A stretch of DNA of 64,000 bases, taken from assembly GCA_036971715.1 (NCBI GenBank), contig JAVHJL010000002.1, forward strand, positions 1,954,501 to 2,018,500, given 5' to 3'. Within the stretch, counting starts at the first letter, position 1, and each line of letters opens with the position of its first letter. Source of the stretch: Arthrobotrys musiformis (taxonomy: Eukaryota; Ascomycota; Orbiliomycetes; Orbiliales; Orbiliaceae). The position numbers were made by a program, and so were the translations under genes. Positions 35,264 through 46,287 of this stretch are shown here, in pieces. The notes under the pieces are model-generated. The model searched no databases. It was given only the letters and a program-made list of their open reading frames with translations, and was not told the origin of the DNA.

Positions 35264-36105
35264 TTTGGTGGTTGGAGGTGGTGATGACGATGATGTTTGA
35301 GGATGAAGACGAAGCTGAGGTTGAAGTTCGCCCGTTTGGGAAATCGCTTCTGGCGGAGCAACGCAGAATATCCAACATTTCTTCGATAATTTAAGAGATA
35401 TCGATGCATGAATGAACTAATTTGGGCGAACGGAGTTGGTTGGAGAATACGTGTACATTAAATTTACACGAGGTTTACAAAATCTACAGCAGGCTGCACG
35501 AGGTTGAGCGGAGGTTTACTAATCTCCGGGGCTTAAAACGAGAGGTGACATCTAGATCTAGAGAGGTCGACAAAGATGCATACGAATCAATAGTCAACTT
35601 ATGTCTTGTTACGGTCGTCCGAGTACATTTCATAGAGAAGTATATGTATAGACGGATATTAATTCTAGGGAAGCAGAGCTCGCCGCCGACGGTCTACAAA
35701 TTTTGGAAAAGTACGAATGTATAACGGGGTATATATATTAAATTGAGGTTTTACCTGCCTCATGTTACGTCTAAATCTCTGAATTATCTCACCTATACCT
35801 GTGCGATTTTTTTTTTGTTTTTTTTGAGGGAGGAGCGAAGTGACAATTTAGATACTAAAGTTGATATCAAGGAAGAGATCCCGAGAAAAGAAGAGGGGGG
35901 GGGGGATGGGATGGAAAGAAGAAAAGAGCGAGTGCATGAGGGAAGAGCTAGAAGACAGGAGAGTATAGTAACAATCGCAACATCTTGGATCGATCCGATA
36001 TCTGTGAAGGGAAAAAAAGGGAAAAGATAAAAGTCAACAGAAAGAGACACCGAAGAAACAAAAATGCATAGAAGGAATTCTGGGAAAAGAGAGGAATAAG
36101 ATGTT
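35264..36105. other. Intergenic between NTR2 start and secreted-protein end
   Basis: These 842 bp should hold the NTR2 promoter. The part at 35800-36060 is strongly purine-rich on the plus strand, with a GGGGGGGGG run near 35897-35905. No gene is supported. Confidence 0.5.
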
Positions 36106-36957
36106 TTAACCGGATTCGAAGGGCTGTCCCTTGGAAATATCACCAATGTCAACACCATAATGGAATGCACCATTTCCGTTCTTCGACTGGGTGCTAAGGG
36201 CTCCCCCGTCGGCGAGCCCGACCCCGGCACAGTTCTCCAACCGGCCCAGAATAGGTTTACACGTAAACGCCGTCCAGGCCCAAGGGAATCCTTGGCCCTT
36301 ACCATAAGTAAAAACCATATCACCTTCTCCACCATCGGCGTAGTTCCACGGACCGTAAGAGGTGTAAGGCGATGGCCCAGAACCGTTGCCTTCGATCATG
36401 AACCTGATGGCCTCGTTATGCATGACACAGAAGAAGCCTAAGGCACCATCATACAGGTCATTGACCACCTTCTTGCCGGCATTGCAGAGTTTAGTAATTA
36501 TCACACTGGACAACTCCACGCTCGATCGGCGCTCTAGTTCCCTTTTTTCGAGGGGCCCGAAAGGTTCGGGAATGATCTCTGCCCTCTTGCGGAGGACCCG
36601 GTCCTTGACGATGCTGGCGTGGCGTTTATGGAGCGGGTAGGTGCTCACGGCGTGATCCATAAGGTCGTCGGGGATATCATACGTGGTGAAGGTTCTGTTA
36701 TTATCATCGACTATAACGTCGCGGATAAAGTTCCTGTGGGCGTAATTTGTATGAAGATGGCTTAGGAGGCCGCGCGGGGTGATACCGATTTCTCGGTGGT
36801 GGCCCGGGTCATGTCTTTTGGTTATGTTGAAGTGTGGGATTTCTGCCAGAGCTTCGCGGGAGAGAAGGATTTTGACATCGTCGTTAGTCTTGATGGGGCT
36901 GCTGAAGACGGGTGAGGCCAGCAGGGCCGATAAGACGACGAGAGGGATAAGGTGCAT
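36106..36957 (-). CDS. Secreted prepro-protein with several Kex2-like sites, unrecognised mature domain
   Basis: A single exon gives 283 aa. Residues 1-19 are a textbook signal peptide (start MHLIPLVVLSALLASPVFSS). Dibasic sites suited to the Golgi protease Kex2 follow at 47-48, 111-112, 124-125, 138-139 and 143-144. Cleavage at the last would release a mature chain of about 139 residues. That chain has four Cys (LCNAG, FFCVM, FTCKP, ENCAG) and is Gly/Tyr/Trp-rich (YTSYGPWNYADGG). A pro-region rich in His and Arg precedes it. I do not recognise the mature domain. By form it resembles small secreted proteins used as effectors, cell-wall proteins or secreted antagonists, but no function should be assigned. 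The CBS-domain gene starts 919 bp away in the opposite direction. Confidence 0.8.
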   Translation of the reverse strand: MHLIPLVVLSALLASPVFSSPIKTNDDVKILLSREALAEIPHFNITKRHDPGHHREIGITPRGLLSHLHTNYAHRNFIRDVIVDDNNRTFTTYDIPDDLMDHAVSTYPLHKRHASIVKDRVLRKRAEIIPEPFGPLEKRELERRSSVELSSVIITKLCNAGKKVVNDLYDGALGFFCVMHNEAIRFMIEGNGSGPSPYTSYGPWNYADGGEGDMVFTYGKGQGFPWAWTAFTCKPILGRLENCAGVGLADGGALSTQSKNGNGAFHYGVDIGDISKGQPFESG

Positions 36958-37876
36958 GGTGTATGCCTCGACCTGTCACTATATTCATTTACCTTTGTTA
37001 GTCGCCACATTATTATATATATATATATACATGCACATCTGCGTGTATTGGGTGTATGTGAAGATAGACGGATGGGAACATACACAGGTCTGAACTAATA
37101 CAATGTATATAAAGAAGTTACTGCGGCCGGGAACGCCTGCCCGTTTATACACTAATATGTACCAAGAATGAATTATATTACTAGCAGGTAGAAGAATCTC
37201 AATATGCAAGATCGGATTGTCTTTGGAGGCCTGAAGATGAAAGGCGGATATTTGCTCTAGATCTGACAGCAGGATTAAGGAGAATGAAGGATGAAGAAGC
37301 CCCGCCCGTCCGATGGGGGCATGGACAGGTATATATAAAAGTATAGGCATAGATCTGTTATAACATATGTTGACATGGGGGCTATGGGCCTTGCATGCCC
37401 CCCCTTCGAATTCCTTCTCCCCCTTCACGGCTAGACATAAGCTTGATAGTACCTGCATGAGCTCTAATCATAGCCCTCTGCCCATCGCCTTCCTTTCCTT
37501 CTCCTTTCCAAGGCGAGAACGGTTTGAAGTGGAGTTTGAAGTTGGTGTTTGATGTTGACGTTGTGTATTGGCTGGCTATTGGCGTTCGTGCCGCACATAA
37601 TTCGGCCGATTCGGTGTTGGAAATTGTGTGCCGCATTGAAATGGCAACATCTCGCCCGCCGTTGCAAACGCCGACGTCCGCCACCATCCCACCAATTGCA
37701 ACCAACCGCTCACTAGCTTCCAAGCTCCTTCTTTCCCTCGAATCGACCACCCCGCCGCCATCACCACCATCACCACCACCATATCCAGATACGAATACAT
37801 ACAGACGGACACATATTCACTTCGACAGTGCCGTGTCGTGCTGCGGTGTGTGAAATAGAGGCAGTCCGTCGCAACA
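36958..37876. promoter_or_regulatory. Divergent promoter region, secreted protein / CBS protein
   Basis: These 919 bp lie between divergent genes and hold no supported ORF. A (TA)n TATA-type run at 37015-37029 lies about 60-70 bp upstream of the minus-strand secreted-protein ATG, a plausible TATA position. The CBS side contains CACCAT-type repeats (37758-37780). Confidence 0.5.
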
Positions 37877-38581
37877 ATGTCGTTACCCTCCGAAGCCGCT
37901 ATCCCGTCCTACCTGCGAGACCCACCGTCGTCTTCGTCGCAGCAGATACCACCTACTCCGGCACAATCCCTCGCCGCAAAATACCGTGGTGTACGCCTAT
38001 ATCCACTCCATCCTCTTTTTTTCTATTTTGACAAAGCATGATGAAACTTCTCAAACGAAGCTTGTTATGTTGTTAGCAGCTAGGCGTATAATTACAACCA
38101 ACCGTTTCAGCTAACACCTTTCCCCTTCACCAACTTGGTATGAAATTGGGATTGCTTTTCCTAGGCTGTGATCGCAGACTTAGACCTCGCCCCAGCTCTA
38201 TCCGTTCCACCGCAACAATCCATCTCGGAAGCTCTGGCTATGTCCTACGACCGCTCGTACGACCAACTCACCGTCATCAATCCACAGAATAGATCGCTAC
38301 TCGGATACCTCTCCATCCCGAGATTAAAACAGCTACTGCAATCCAGAGCCCTGACGGAGGAGGATACAGTACAGGAAGCCATGACGAGGTTTAGGAAGGG
38401 CAAAGGGGTGAAGTACACTACTATCACCCCGGAGACCGAGTTGGCTGAGCTGGAGGAGTTTTTGACGAGCGGAGGGGGCAGGGAGAGTGGATTTGCGGTT
38501 GTGACCGATGCGGCGAGGAAGTTTGTGTTGGCTGTTGCTACGATTGATGATTTGGAGAATTTTGCGAAGAGGAGGGGGTAG
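37877..38581 (+). CDS. CBS-domain pair protein
   Basis: Two exons, 37877-37990 (38 codons, start MSLPSEAAIPSYLRDPP) and 38165-38581, give 176 aa. The donor is GTACGC and acceptor CCTAG, phase 0. The second exon starts with AVIADLDLAPALSVPPQQS and carries two CBS-like half-domains: one around DQLTVINPQNRSLLGYLS and the second ending GFAVVTDAARKFVLAVATIDDL. CBS pairs bind adenosyl nucleotides and act as energy or S-adenosylmethionine sensors. In ascomycetes this short stand-alone form is conserved but its partner is unknown. Low-complexity Ser/Pro at the N-terminus is normal for it. Confidence 0.85.
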
Positions 38582-39654
38582 TCAATTTTTACTTTATTTT
38601 TATTCATTTATGGGGTTTTGTTAATGGGAGGATGTTGAAGTGATTTGTTGGTGGTGAGGATGAAATGTGAGAGTGTTTACGATCTTCTCGAGTGGGTGGC
38701 TTGGATAGGTTCTAGTCCCCCATTTACAGCGTCAAGCTGGAACTTCGAGGAGCAGGAGGATCTAACGGCCATGTTGACGGCGTGTATGTGTGTCTATGCG
38801 CCAGCGACCAAGGAGTTAACTAGTCCACCCAACAGTTGGTGACTAATTCACGGCGAAGACGTTTCATCTGTGTAATTGAGGGCGTTACAGAATATTAATA
38901 CGCATCGAATTCATGCATTTCACCGTAAAGGTTATATCGGTTGGTTTGCAATGTTGGATGGACACTGCTTATAGCCCCCAGATATCTGCCTTGAGCGCCT
39001 GGTGTCGAGGCTTGCTCTTGGCAATCGTATTGCATTTCCATTATAACACCATATTCAACGTATATAAACCTGACTGGAAATGGATTTGAAACGCTCCCGT
39101 TGGCGGCACTACCAAATTCTTGTTATACCGGGAGTCAAAAGGATAGATTCACTGCTAGTTCAGACGAGATTCGCTTTGGAAGAACGGAAAAGGAAAGGGA
39201 AGTATGTATGTACAAATCATTCATTACCACCGGACTCGAGAGACTCCCCCCGGTTCGGATCATGCGTTCACGTCACTTTCTGGAACAACGGCGGCCACGA
39301 GACATTTCTATACATCGAGATCATCCAACTTTTCTATGTATCGAGATTCTTTCCTGCTCGCGAAGCCACGGGGTTCCTTTGACTGGCTAGATAGGTAGGT
39401 ATCATACTGCCTCGTGGCCAACCAGCCTGTTTTGGAGTGCTTCCGTGTAGCAAAAAAGAAAGGGCTAGATCTCCACACCGTAACATCCGCGTAATAGAAA
39501 AAAAAGGAAGAGCTCCGCGGCGTATGTCATTCCTTTCCCGTCACCGTCACGATGGGAAAGTTCTTGTTGGAGGTTTGTATGGTATAGGATATAATTCTCG
39601 ACCGAAATGGCTGTTCCAGAATAACTTTTGTGGATTTTGATTGAACTTGGGAGA
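38582..39654. other. Intergenic, 1.07 kb
   Basis: Both flanking genes end here (convergent). Open frames of up to 100 codons at 39080-39400 overlap in all three plus frames and show no family features. I see nothing else. Confidence 0.55.
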
Positions 39655-40166
39655 TTAACCTAATAACAGTTCGTAGACTATTATAACAATATTAACGATG
39701 ATGAGGGGTACTGTATTCCTCCCGATTCATTAGTTATCCATCTGCGCCGCGTAGAAGAGAAGAGCCAGGGGAAGGGGCAGGGCGTACTCCTCATTAATGT
39801 GCGTATGGCGGAGATGAGGTTGATGAGCTTGGCTTTGATGCTGACGTCGGCTCCACCAAAGCCTTGATCTTGTTGGCCCGCCCAGCCGACTATTCTCCCC
39901 AGCAGTCAGTTAGTTGAAGTTCGATTGAATAGCGTGTTTTGGAGAGGGCGTGTGAAGGGTTACTGACTGCGGGCGAGGAATCTGTCTTCCGAGAGAACTG
40001 CGACGGCGTTGACCAGCAGCACGGCCACTATTAACTCTCATTAGCTTGGTCTCTTTCCCTCATATGCTCATACTGCTATATATCCTCATATCTCGTGCCG
40101 CTGCAGACGGGAAGGTGGGTGTGGCGCACCGTAGAATAGATTTCCGAACCAGAAGAGCATGGCCAT
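39655..40166 (-). CDS. YOS1: Yos1/IER3IP1 ER-Golgi transport membrane protein, four tiny exons
   Basis: Four exons of 37, 60, 102 and 56 nt (40166-40130, 40027-39968, 39889-39788, 39710-39655) splice in phase to 84 aa. No single exon is long enough to stand out as an ORF. The product reads MAMLFWFGNLFYVAVLLVNA, then AVLSEDRFLARIGW, then SIKAKLINLISAIRTLMRIP, and ends LIIVNIVIIVYELLLG. This is nearly the complete consensus of Yos1, a subunit of the Yip1-Yif1 complex needed for ER-to-Golgi transport. Two membrane helices flank the conserved cytosolic loop. Donors are GTGCGC, GTCAGT and GTACGC; acceptors are AATAG, AATAG and ATACAG. Reading on without the last splice gives a frame with a charged, non-family tail, so the fourth exon is required. 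The ALG12 gene starts 421 bp away, divergent. Confidence 0.93.
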
Positions 40167-40587
40167 GATGGCGGCTCCGGGGGTGCGTTGACTGTGTTGT
40201 GTTCGGGGGTGGCGGAGGTTACCGACAGCTGTACTGTAGCTTGGTGGTGGTTCGTGATTGAAGCTCGAGATGTCAATTTGCGGATATCTGCGTGGCTGCG
40301 GGTGCGTATTTCTGGCCCGGTGAAGGTGTCGTGTCCAGAATTGGAGCCAAAACTGGAGCCGACCGAGCTGCGGCGGGTTGACAGGGATGTGATTTGATAA
40401 ACAATCTGGAATTATAATAAGCTTGGCCTGCATCAATAAGCTTAGCTCAGAGTTATAATTGGAGGAACACCGAGCACGCCTTCGTGGACCCCTCTGTCCT
40501 TCACAATTGTATATAAAGGGGGGGTATCTTCATGTCCGCGGATTGGAAGTCAGTCCAATCCATCGCAGAGACAGCTGCAGAACGAAG
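40167..40587. promoter_or_regulatory. Divergent promoter region, YOS1/ALG12
   Basis: These 421 bp serve two divergent ER-pathway genes. A TATATAAAG box at 40510-40518 lies about 70 bp upstream of the ALG12 ATG. No matching TATA is obvious on the YOS1 side. A shared regulator of secretory genes is possible but not shown. Confidence 0.6.
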
Positions 40588-42526
40588 ATGTCGCAGGTAG
40601 CGAAGAAGACCAAAGATTCCGTCGAGAAGAGCGCTCCTCCCGGCGACAGCGATGTCCGTAAGTAGCACTACTTCTACAATTATATATTATAGATGCGTGA
40701 GGGGGATGAATATGCTAATTGTGAGATGGATACCAGTGGGGACCTTCCTCGAAATCCTCCTCCCGGTCACAATGATGGCCCACCTCCTGATCGCGCCCTA
40801 CACGAAAGTGGAAGAGTCGTTCAACATCCAGGCCATCCACGATGTCGCCAACATTGGCATGCCCGTGCCGTTCACGAATGTCGCCGAGGTGCTGGCTCAA
40901 TACGACCACTTCGAGTTCCCCGGCGTCGTTCCGCGCTCGTTTGCGGGCGCCGGGTTAATTGGTGGGATTACGTCCATGGTTTTGGGATTTGTACAGGATG
41001 GGCTTTTGCAGCAGATCATAGGTTCGTTTTTATATATTAAAATACTTCTTGAAAGCGGGGTGGACTGATGGGATGGAGTATAGTACGCGCCTTTCTGGGG
41101 TTACTCAATTGCTCCACCATGGTATTGCTGTCCAGACGGGCAGCGAGTATATACTCACCCGGCGCCGCCAAATGGTATTTATTACTCCAAGCCAGCCAGT
41201 TCCACGTAATGTTCTACGTCTCCCGTACCCTCCCCAACATGCTCGCCTTCGGATTGAGTAAGTCTTCTCATACTTCCCAAAATTATAAAAAGAGACAAGA
41301 TATTAATGGCATCAAAAGCAACCTACGCCCTCGCCGAGCTCCTACCCCCACCACGCTCTCTAAAAGCCCGCGCGAACTGGTTCGACTCCTCCCCCATAGG
41401 CCTCCAAGTCCTCCTCCTCGCCGCCGTAATCTTCCGCTCAGAGCTCATAATCCTACTGATAACCCACACCATCCCACTCCTCCTCACCGGCTGGATCAAT
41501 CTCATAGAACTCCTAATCCTCGGCGTCAGCACGGGGTTACTATCCGTCTTAACCGCCGTAAGCGTGGATACCTACTTCTGGCAAACATTCCCCAAGCCCA
41601 TGTGGGCCGAACTCGAGGGGTTTGTGTTCAATACCCTCCAGGGGAAGAGTTCGGAGTGGGGGACCAGTCCCTTTTACTACTACTTTTTGAACGCGGTGCC
41701 GAAGATGGTGCTTAACCCCTTTGCTTTGTTGGTATTATTACCGCTGGGGATCCATGCCGGCGGATGGAAAAGGACGACGGAGAGGATCATCGGACCCGCT
41801 GTGGGGTTTGTGGGGATATATTCTTTGCTACCGCATAAAGAGTGGAGGTTTATAGTGTACACCATCCCCGCGCTGACATTAATCGCTGGCGTCGGCGCCG
41901 ACTGGGTTTTTGAAAGGAGGAGGAAGGGGGTTTTGTATCTTGGGCTTAATCTTGCGTTATTCACGACGGTGGCGATGACGTTTGTGGCGTCGTTTGGGAT
42001 GAGTTATGTGTCCTCGTTGAATTATCCTGGTGGTCAGGCGTTGAGCGTGTTTGAAGGGATTGCGGGGGAGAGGGAGAATGTGAAGGTGCATATGGATGTT
42101 TATACTTGTATGACCGGCGCGACGAGGTTTACGCAGAATACGGTTGCTCATCCCGGGTGGAAGTTTTCGAAGGAGGAGAGGAAGGAGGTTTTGGCCGATC
42201 CGGGGTTCTGGAGGGGGTTGGATTATGTGTTTACGAGTGACCTTGACGGGGTTATTGGGTACTTGGCGGGGTGGGAGATCAAGGCTGTTGTGAGGGGGTA
42301 TGATGGGGTTAAAATCTGGAGAGGCGGGGAGATTGAAGAAACGGATATTGTTTTGGGAGGCAAGGAATTAGCGGAGAGGTTTGTGGGCATAACGAAAGTT
42401 TGGCCGGTGGTTAGGATGAGGGAGAAGATATGGATCGTAGGGAGGAAGGGCGTTGATATCCACCTCCCCGGGTTTGAAGATGTGGATTTGGGGGATTTGA
42501 AAATTAAGAGCCATGACGAATTGTAG
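40588..42526 (+). CDS. ALG12: Dol-P-Man:Man7GlcNAc2-PP-dolichol alpha-1,6-mannosyltransferase (ALG12, GT22)
   Basis: This ER multi-pass enzyme adds the eighth mannose to the lipid-linked N-glycan precursor. Four exons, 40588-40657, 40737-41021, 41084-41257 and 41319-42526, close in phase to 578 aa. GT22 landmarks are [17 protein letters not shown] (residues 43-59, with the luminal acidic site), [30 protein letters not shown] and [10 protein letters not shown] (about 348-357). The first ~25 residues are a Lys/Ser cytosolic lead without homology. Exon 4 begins after CAAAAG at 41318; choosing the in-frame ATG at 41306 instead would break the FGLTTYAL sequence. Intron 2 has a weak donor (GTTCGT). 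Confidence 0.94.
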
Positions 42527-42598
42527 GCGTTTCATGATATATCAATAGTTAGATAATATTGGATATAAAAGTTTAATGATATTGAGATTGAGATACAT

Positions 42599-43878
42599 TT
42601 AATCTGTCTCCCATTGTACTCCTACCCACTCTTCGATGTACGCCCCCTTGTCGCTTCCTGCCACCGCACAATCAGCCTCACAGGTGCCGACGATGATAGT
42701 ACCCCATACCATTCCCTCGTCCAATGCTCCCTCTTGCCCTTCCTCCAAAACGGATATTGTGTGCGGCATTAGCTGTATTTCGAAACACCGTCCCCTTCCG
42801 CAATTCTCGCACCGCGGGACTTTGGATAGTGATATCTCGCTAGACTTCTGATTTGAGAGAAGTTTACCGATACTGTCGTCACGGGAGTATAACAGCGGCG
42901 TGCCCTTCCTTTCGTACCGGAGGACCTGCTCGGGGTTTTGAGATGTGATGTTCTGAAAGTTTAAGAAAGCAGCGTTCATTGCTGATTCGAATTCCTTCTC
43001 CTTCGATGCCTTTTCTTTCGAATTTTTTGATGATGATGAAGCCTTTTTGGAGGATGACGGGGTATCGTCAATGTCGTCTTCCGTATCCATTTTTATTGTC
43101 TTCGCGAGTTTCTGAGATTGTAATGTCAATGCATCGGGTTCTAGCTCTTCATAGCTGGCGTCGAGGTAAAAGCTAGTGTACTGTGGAATTTCCGCCGTGG
43201 GTGGCCACGGGGATGGAGGCCCGATTAATGTCGGTTCTGGCGTGGGTTTTGGCTCTGGCGCGGATATAGATACTACTTGGGCGAAACTCTTTGTGAGGGT
43301 TGCCACCGGGTCCTTTGCGAAGGGGTTTGCGGTAGTAGTTGCGAAGGGATTTTGAGAACCCGATGCAAAGGGATTCGTAGGTGCCCCGGACAATGAAGCG
43401 CCAAATATCAGATCTCCCATATTGGATTTTGGCTTCTCTTCTTCCTTCTCCTCTTTCCGCTCCACGACGACTGGTTTTTGGGGTACACCGGTGGATTTTA
43501 CACCCCGAATAGCCCTCACGCTACCCTTCTTCTTCCGACAGGGTTTCGAACGACATCCGAAGAGGTACAACATTCTATTATGATGCGGGGAATCCGGTAG
43601 GTTCCCGTCAAGTTGGAGGAGGAGGGGCATGAGATTGTTGCAGCTTTGGCATTTTGCCAGACGGGCGTCCAGCGGTGTGTCGAACCATGTCTGATCCAAT
43701 GGGATTAGAATCCTTTTTCAAGTATAGTTATCAGGGAAAAGGGAGGTTGACAAACAGGAGTACCTCCGAGGTGACTGGTGGTATCGTCTGATGGGGTGGG
43801 TTCGGCGTAGCCTAGGAGGGTGGTGGTGGTGGTGTACTCCAAGTCGGCGACATCTTCGTCGCTGTCGTAGTCGGCCAT
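42599..43878 (-). CDS. TSR4: TSR4/PDCD2-family ribosome assembly chaperone
   Basis: Exons 43878-43756 (41 codons) and 43690-42599 give 404 aa. The intron donor GTTTGT and acceptor ATCAG are chosen because they restore the family sequence SHLGGTP-TWFD. The N-terminal half has the zinc-type pattern AKCQSCNNLMPLLLQLDG, then LYLFGCRSKPCRKKKGSVRA. A disordered Asn-Pro-Phe/Lys-rich centre follows. The PDCD2_C part at the C-terminus contains PEQVLRYERKGTPLLYS, CENCGRGRCFEIQLMP and ends VGVQWETD. In yeast, Tsr4 is the dedicated co-translational chaperone of ribosomal protein uS5 and is needed for 40S maturation. The gene is convergent with ALG12, with only about 70 bp between stops. Confidence 0.92.
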
Positions 43879-46287
43879 TGTATTTTATCCTTTTCTTTGG
43901 TATTTGTTAGAAGCGGTATTGAGTTAGTGAAATTCCGTGATTTGGTATTGGAGCGACGAAGGTGTGGGGGTATATGAAGCGGAGATATCTGCTGGCTATG
44001 TCGAGCGACAGGGAGTTATATCGAGAGAACGAGCGAAAGATCAAAATTTTGGTGCGGCGGTCGCACAAGAGTTTGCGCCCCTCGTTTGTGCGGCGTGTCA
44101 CGTGAATGTGTTGTCAGTGACGTCTAACGTGGTATTTTGGGGGCAACGCACCGACTCATTCAGTTGATAATGACTCTTAACTGGCTCAGCTCAGCTGATC
44201 AGAGTAAGTGAAGACAGCTACCCGAGTACTCGCTCCACGGCCGCAGAATGATGCAGAGTCATTACAGAAGGCTATGTGATACTGGAGCATCAAGCGAAGC
44301 TTTGCACTAAGATCTTGATGTCTACTTCAGTTAACTATAGCTATGATCGACCATAGCCTGGTTCGGCCGCATGATTCACATTTGTATAGCGGATTCAAAG
44401 GTCATCTTTTAGGTACATCAAGTAGACGTGTATAAGAACACTTAAAGGATTGTTGGTTATAGGTAGATTGGATGGGATGGGAGGTCGAAAACACAAGGGC
44501 AGGTTAGTGGTGGTGGTGGTGTTATATCCCTCTTTCTTCAACCCATAGGAACATCGCCTAGAAGTCAATGAAAAAAAGAATATTTCGAAGAACAAAGTAC
44601 TTCAAAAGCTTGTTATTATTCTTAAAAATTCCTCTCAAGGAAGTCCAAGAGAAAGGGTCAGGAGATAGTTTTCAATCGGCAAAAACGCGGGATCAGGACA
44701 TGCCTTCACTTCCACGCGTACTACCCCAGCACTAGGATGAGGAGAGAAGAGAGAAAGAGAAATGGAAAGAATGGGGGGAGGGGGCCCTTTTATAGTCGGA
44801 TTTCTGGCCGAGGGAAACTTTGGGGCGACTTTGTCAACACATCCGCTTTGGGTAGGCATCTACTGACTCACCACAACAACGGCGTCATCTACCGTCTTTA
44901 TTTATGAGCAATTTATGAGTGGGGTTCTAGGTCAGCGTAGATACGGAGCTGCATGTTGGTATCTTCTGGCTGTGGAAGATCATTGCGTTGCAAGGCCACC
45001 ACACAGAGCTGGCCCACGAAGCTACCAACTGCAATCGCTTCAAAGGGCCATAAGTGGGCCTTCTTTATATGACAAACCTAGGTACTCGCCCGATAAAATG
45101 AGACTACACGAGTAGAAGGCCGAAACTTACAGGGACTACAAGGTATCATTTTAGACATAACACTATGTTTAATATCCAAATTCGCATGCAATCTGTTTCT
45201 GGTAAGCTAACACCGTATACTAGGCTCAAATCTGCAGGCGCACTGTATACGTAAACGCGATTCATATTTCTTGAAACTACGGAAACCAAAAAAGGAACGT
45301 CGCACTAGTTAGATAGCGTATACTATATATGTTAGGTAGAACAAATTTGTACCTAACCAGATGACGGGTGGTTATAGAACGCCGCGTGGCGGGAATACCG
45401 AATTAAGCCATCAAGCGCTTGCAAACTTGTGGTATTTTGTTTTGGAGACACCCGTGTTCCGTCAACCGGCCCGATTTGATAGAGGCTATAGCTATAGCTT
45501 GGATTTCCATAGATGGTGCGTCTATTTAAGGTTTGATGTTGCACAGACATTTATATTGATTAAACCGGGGAGCTAGTGACTTAGTCGGGGTCGAGACAGA
45601 ACGTAACCCCCGGTTTCTAGCGCCATCTAATTCGCGAAATTTTTATTTCAATATCTCGCTGCACATTACACATTATGTGCATCATTATTGTACTATTTCA
45701 ATAACAATCCATACACACCCTCGGCCTAGTCTCGTTCCCAGAACCTATGAAGATGAGGGCTTGTCCTGTTAAATTGTTCAAGTAGCCATCTACATCGAGA
45801 GCGCACAATCGTACAACGTATCAACAACAAAATTAGATTCGTATAGTTCAATTGATAGGATGACTGCCTATTAGGATACAATATTCGTTTTGAGTACAGC
45901 CAGGCAAGTTCTGTGGCTATATATATTGTGCATTTGCCAAGGATACTTTTAGCGAGGTCCTGCATGCCTTGTAAGTATAGTTGCAAAAAACACGCAACTG
46001 GATGATATCGAAAAACGCAAGCCTTGCTGGAAATCGAGGACCCACTAGTTACAGCGTGCCAATGCATTGGGCTGGAAAGTGGGGTCGGTTCTGAATAAAT
46101 CCTTCTAAATATATATGTCTTGCCGAACTCAATTCTAAGGGCGAGTTTATTCCATTCAGATTTCATTAGCTAGCTGTATACGCAGTTCGTGATTCATAGC
46201 CAAAAGTTCCAATTAATATTGCCCCCATCTTTTTCACACCCTAGTTTGAGTCCTATTTGAGTATAAGGACCAAGTCGGCCACCTAAA
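43879..46287. other. Intergenic, 2.4 kb, start of accessory region
   Basis: No protein gene is supported. It contains copy 1 of the inverted element (44500-44840, listed separately). The rest is AT-rich with scattered short frames. The NLR promoter should lie at the right end; no TATA box is clear. Confidence 0.5.
44500..44840 (-). repeat. Undescribed TATA-bearing element, copy 1 (intronless)
   Basis: Read on the minus strand this segment matches copy 2 (52560-52960, +) over its length. Shared parts, in order, are an AAAGTTTCCCTCG block, a TATAAAA box (44788-44794) and a 65-nt core. The core runs from TCCTAGTGC through ACGCGTGGAAGTGAAGG to GCC(G/A)ATTG and has 56 of 65 bases identical. AAAACTAT...GACC...TCTTGGA and a downstream block TTTTTCAT..ACTTCT.GGC.ATGTTC...GGGTTGAAGAAA follow. 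The core is open in one frame in both copies (RVEVK..PDP.FLPIENY), with several silent or conservative differences, but has no ATG after the TATA box. In this copy ATTG joins AAAAC directly between 44673 and 44672; copy 2 has an intron at that point. It could be a gene family or a transcribed repeat. Confidence 0.75.

Noticed and set aside
41068..41715. 215-codon frame inside ALG12
   Set aside because: Only its first part is ALG12 exon 3. The rest reads through an intron into the wrong frame and loses the family sequence.
44500..44840. Element copy 1 as a known small RNA (spliceosomal, U3, SRP, RNase P/MRP or telomerase RNA)
   Set aside because: None of the conserved sequence boxes of these RNAs, and no telomere-like template, could be found in either copy.
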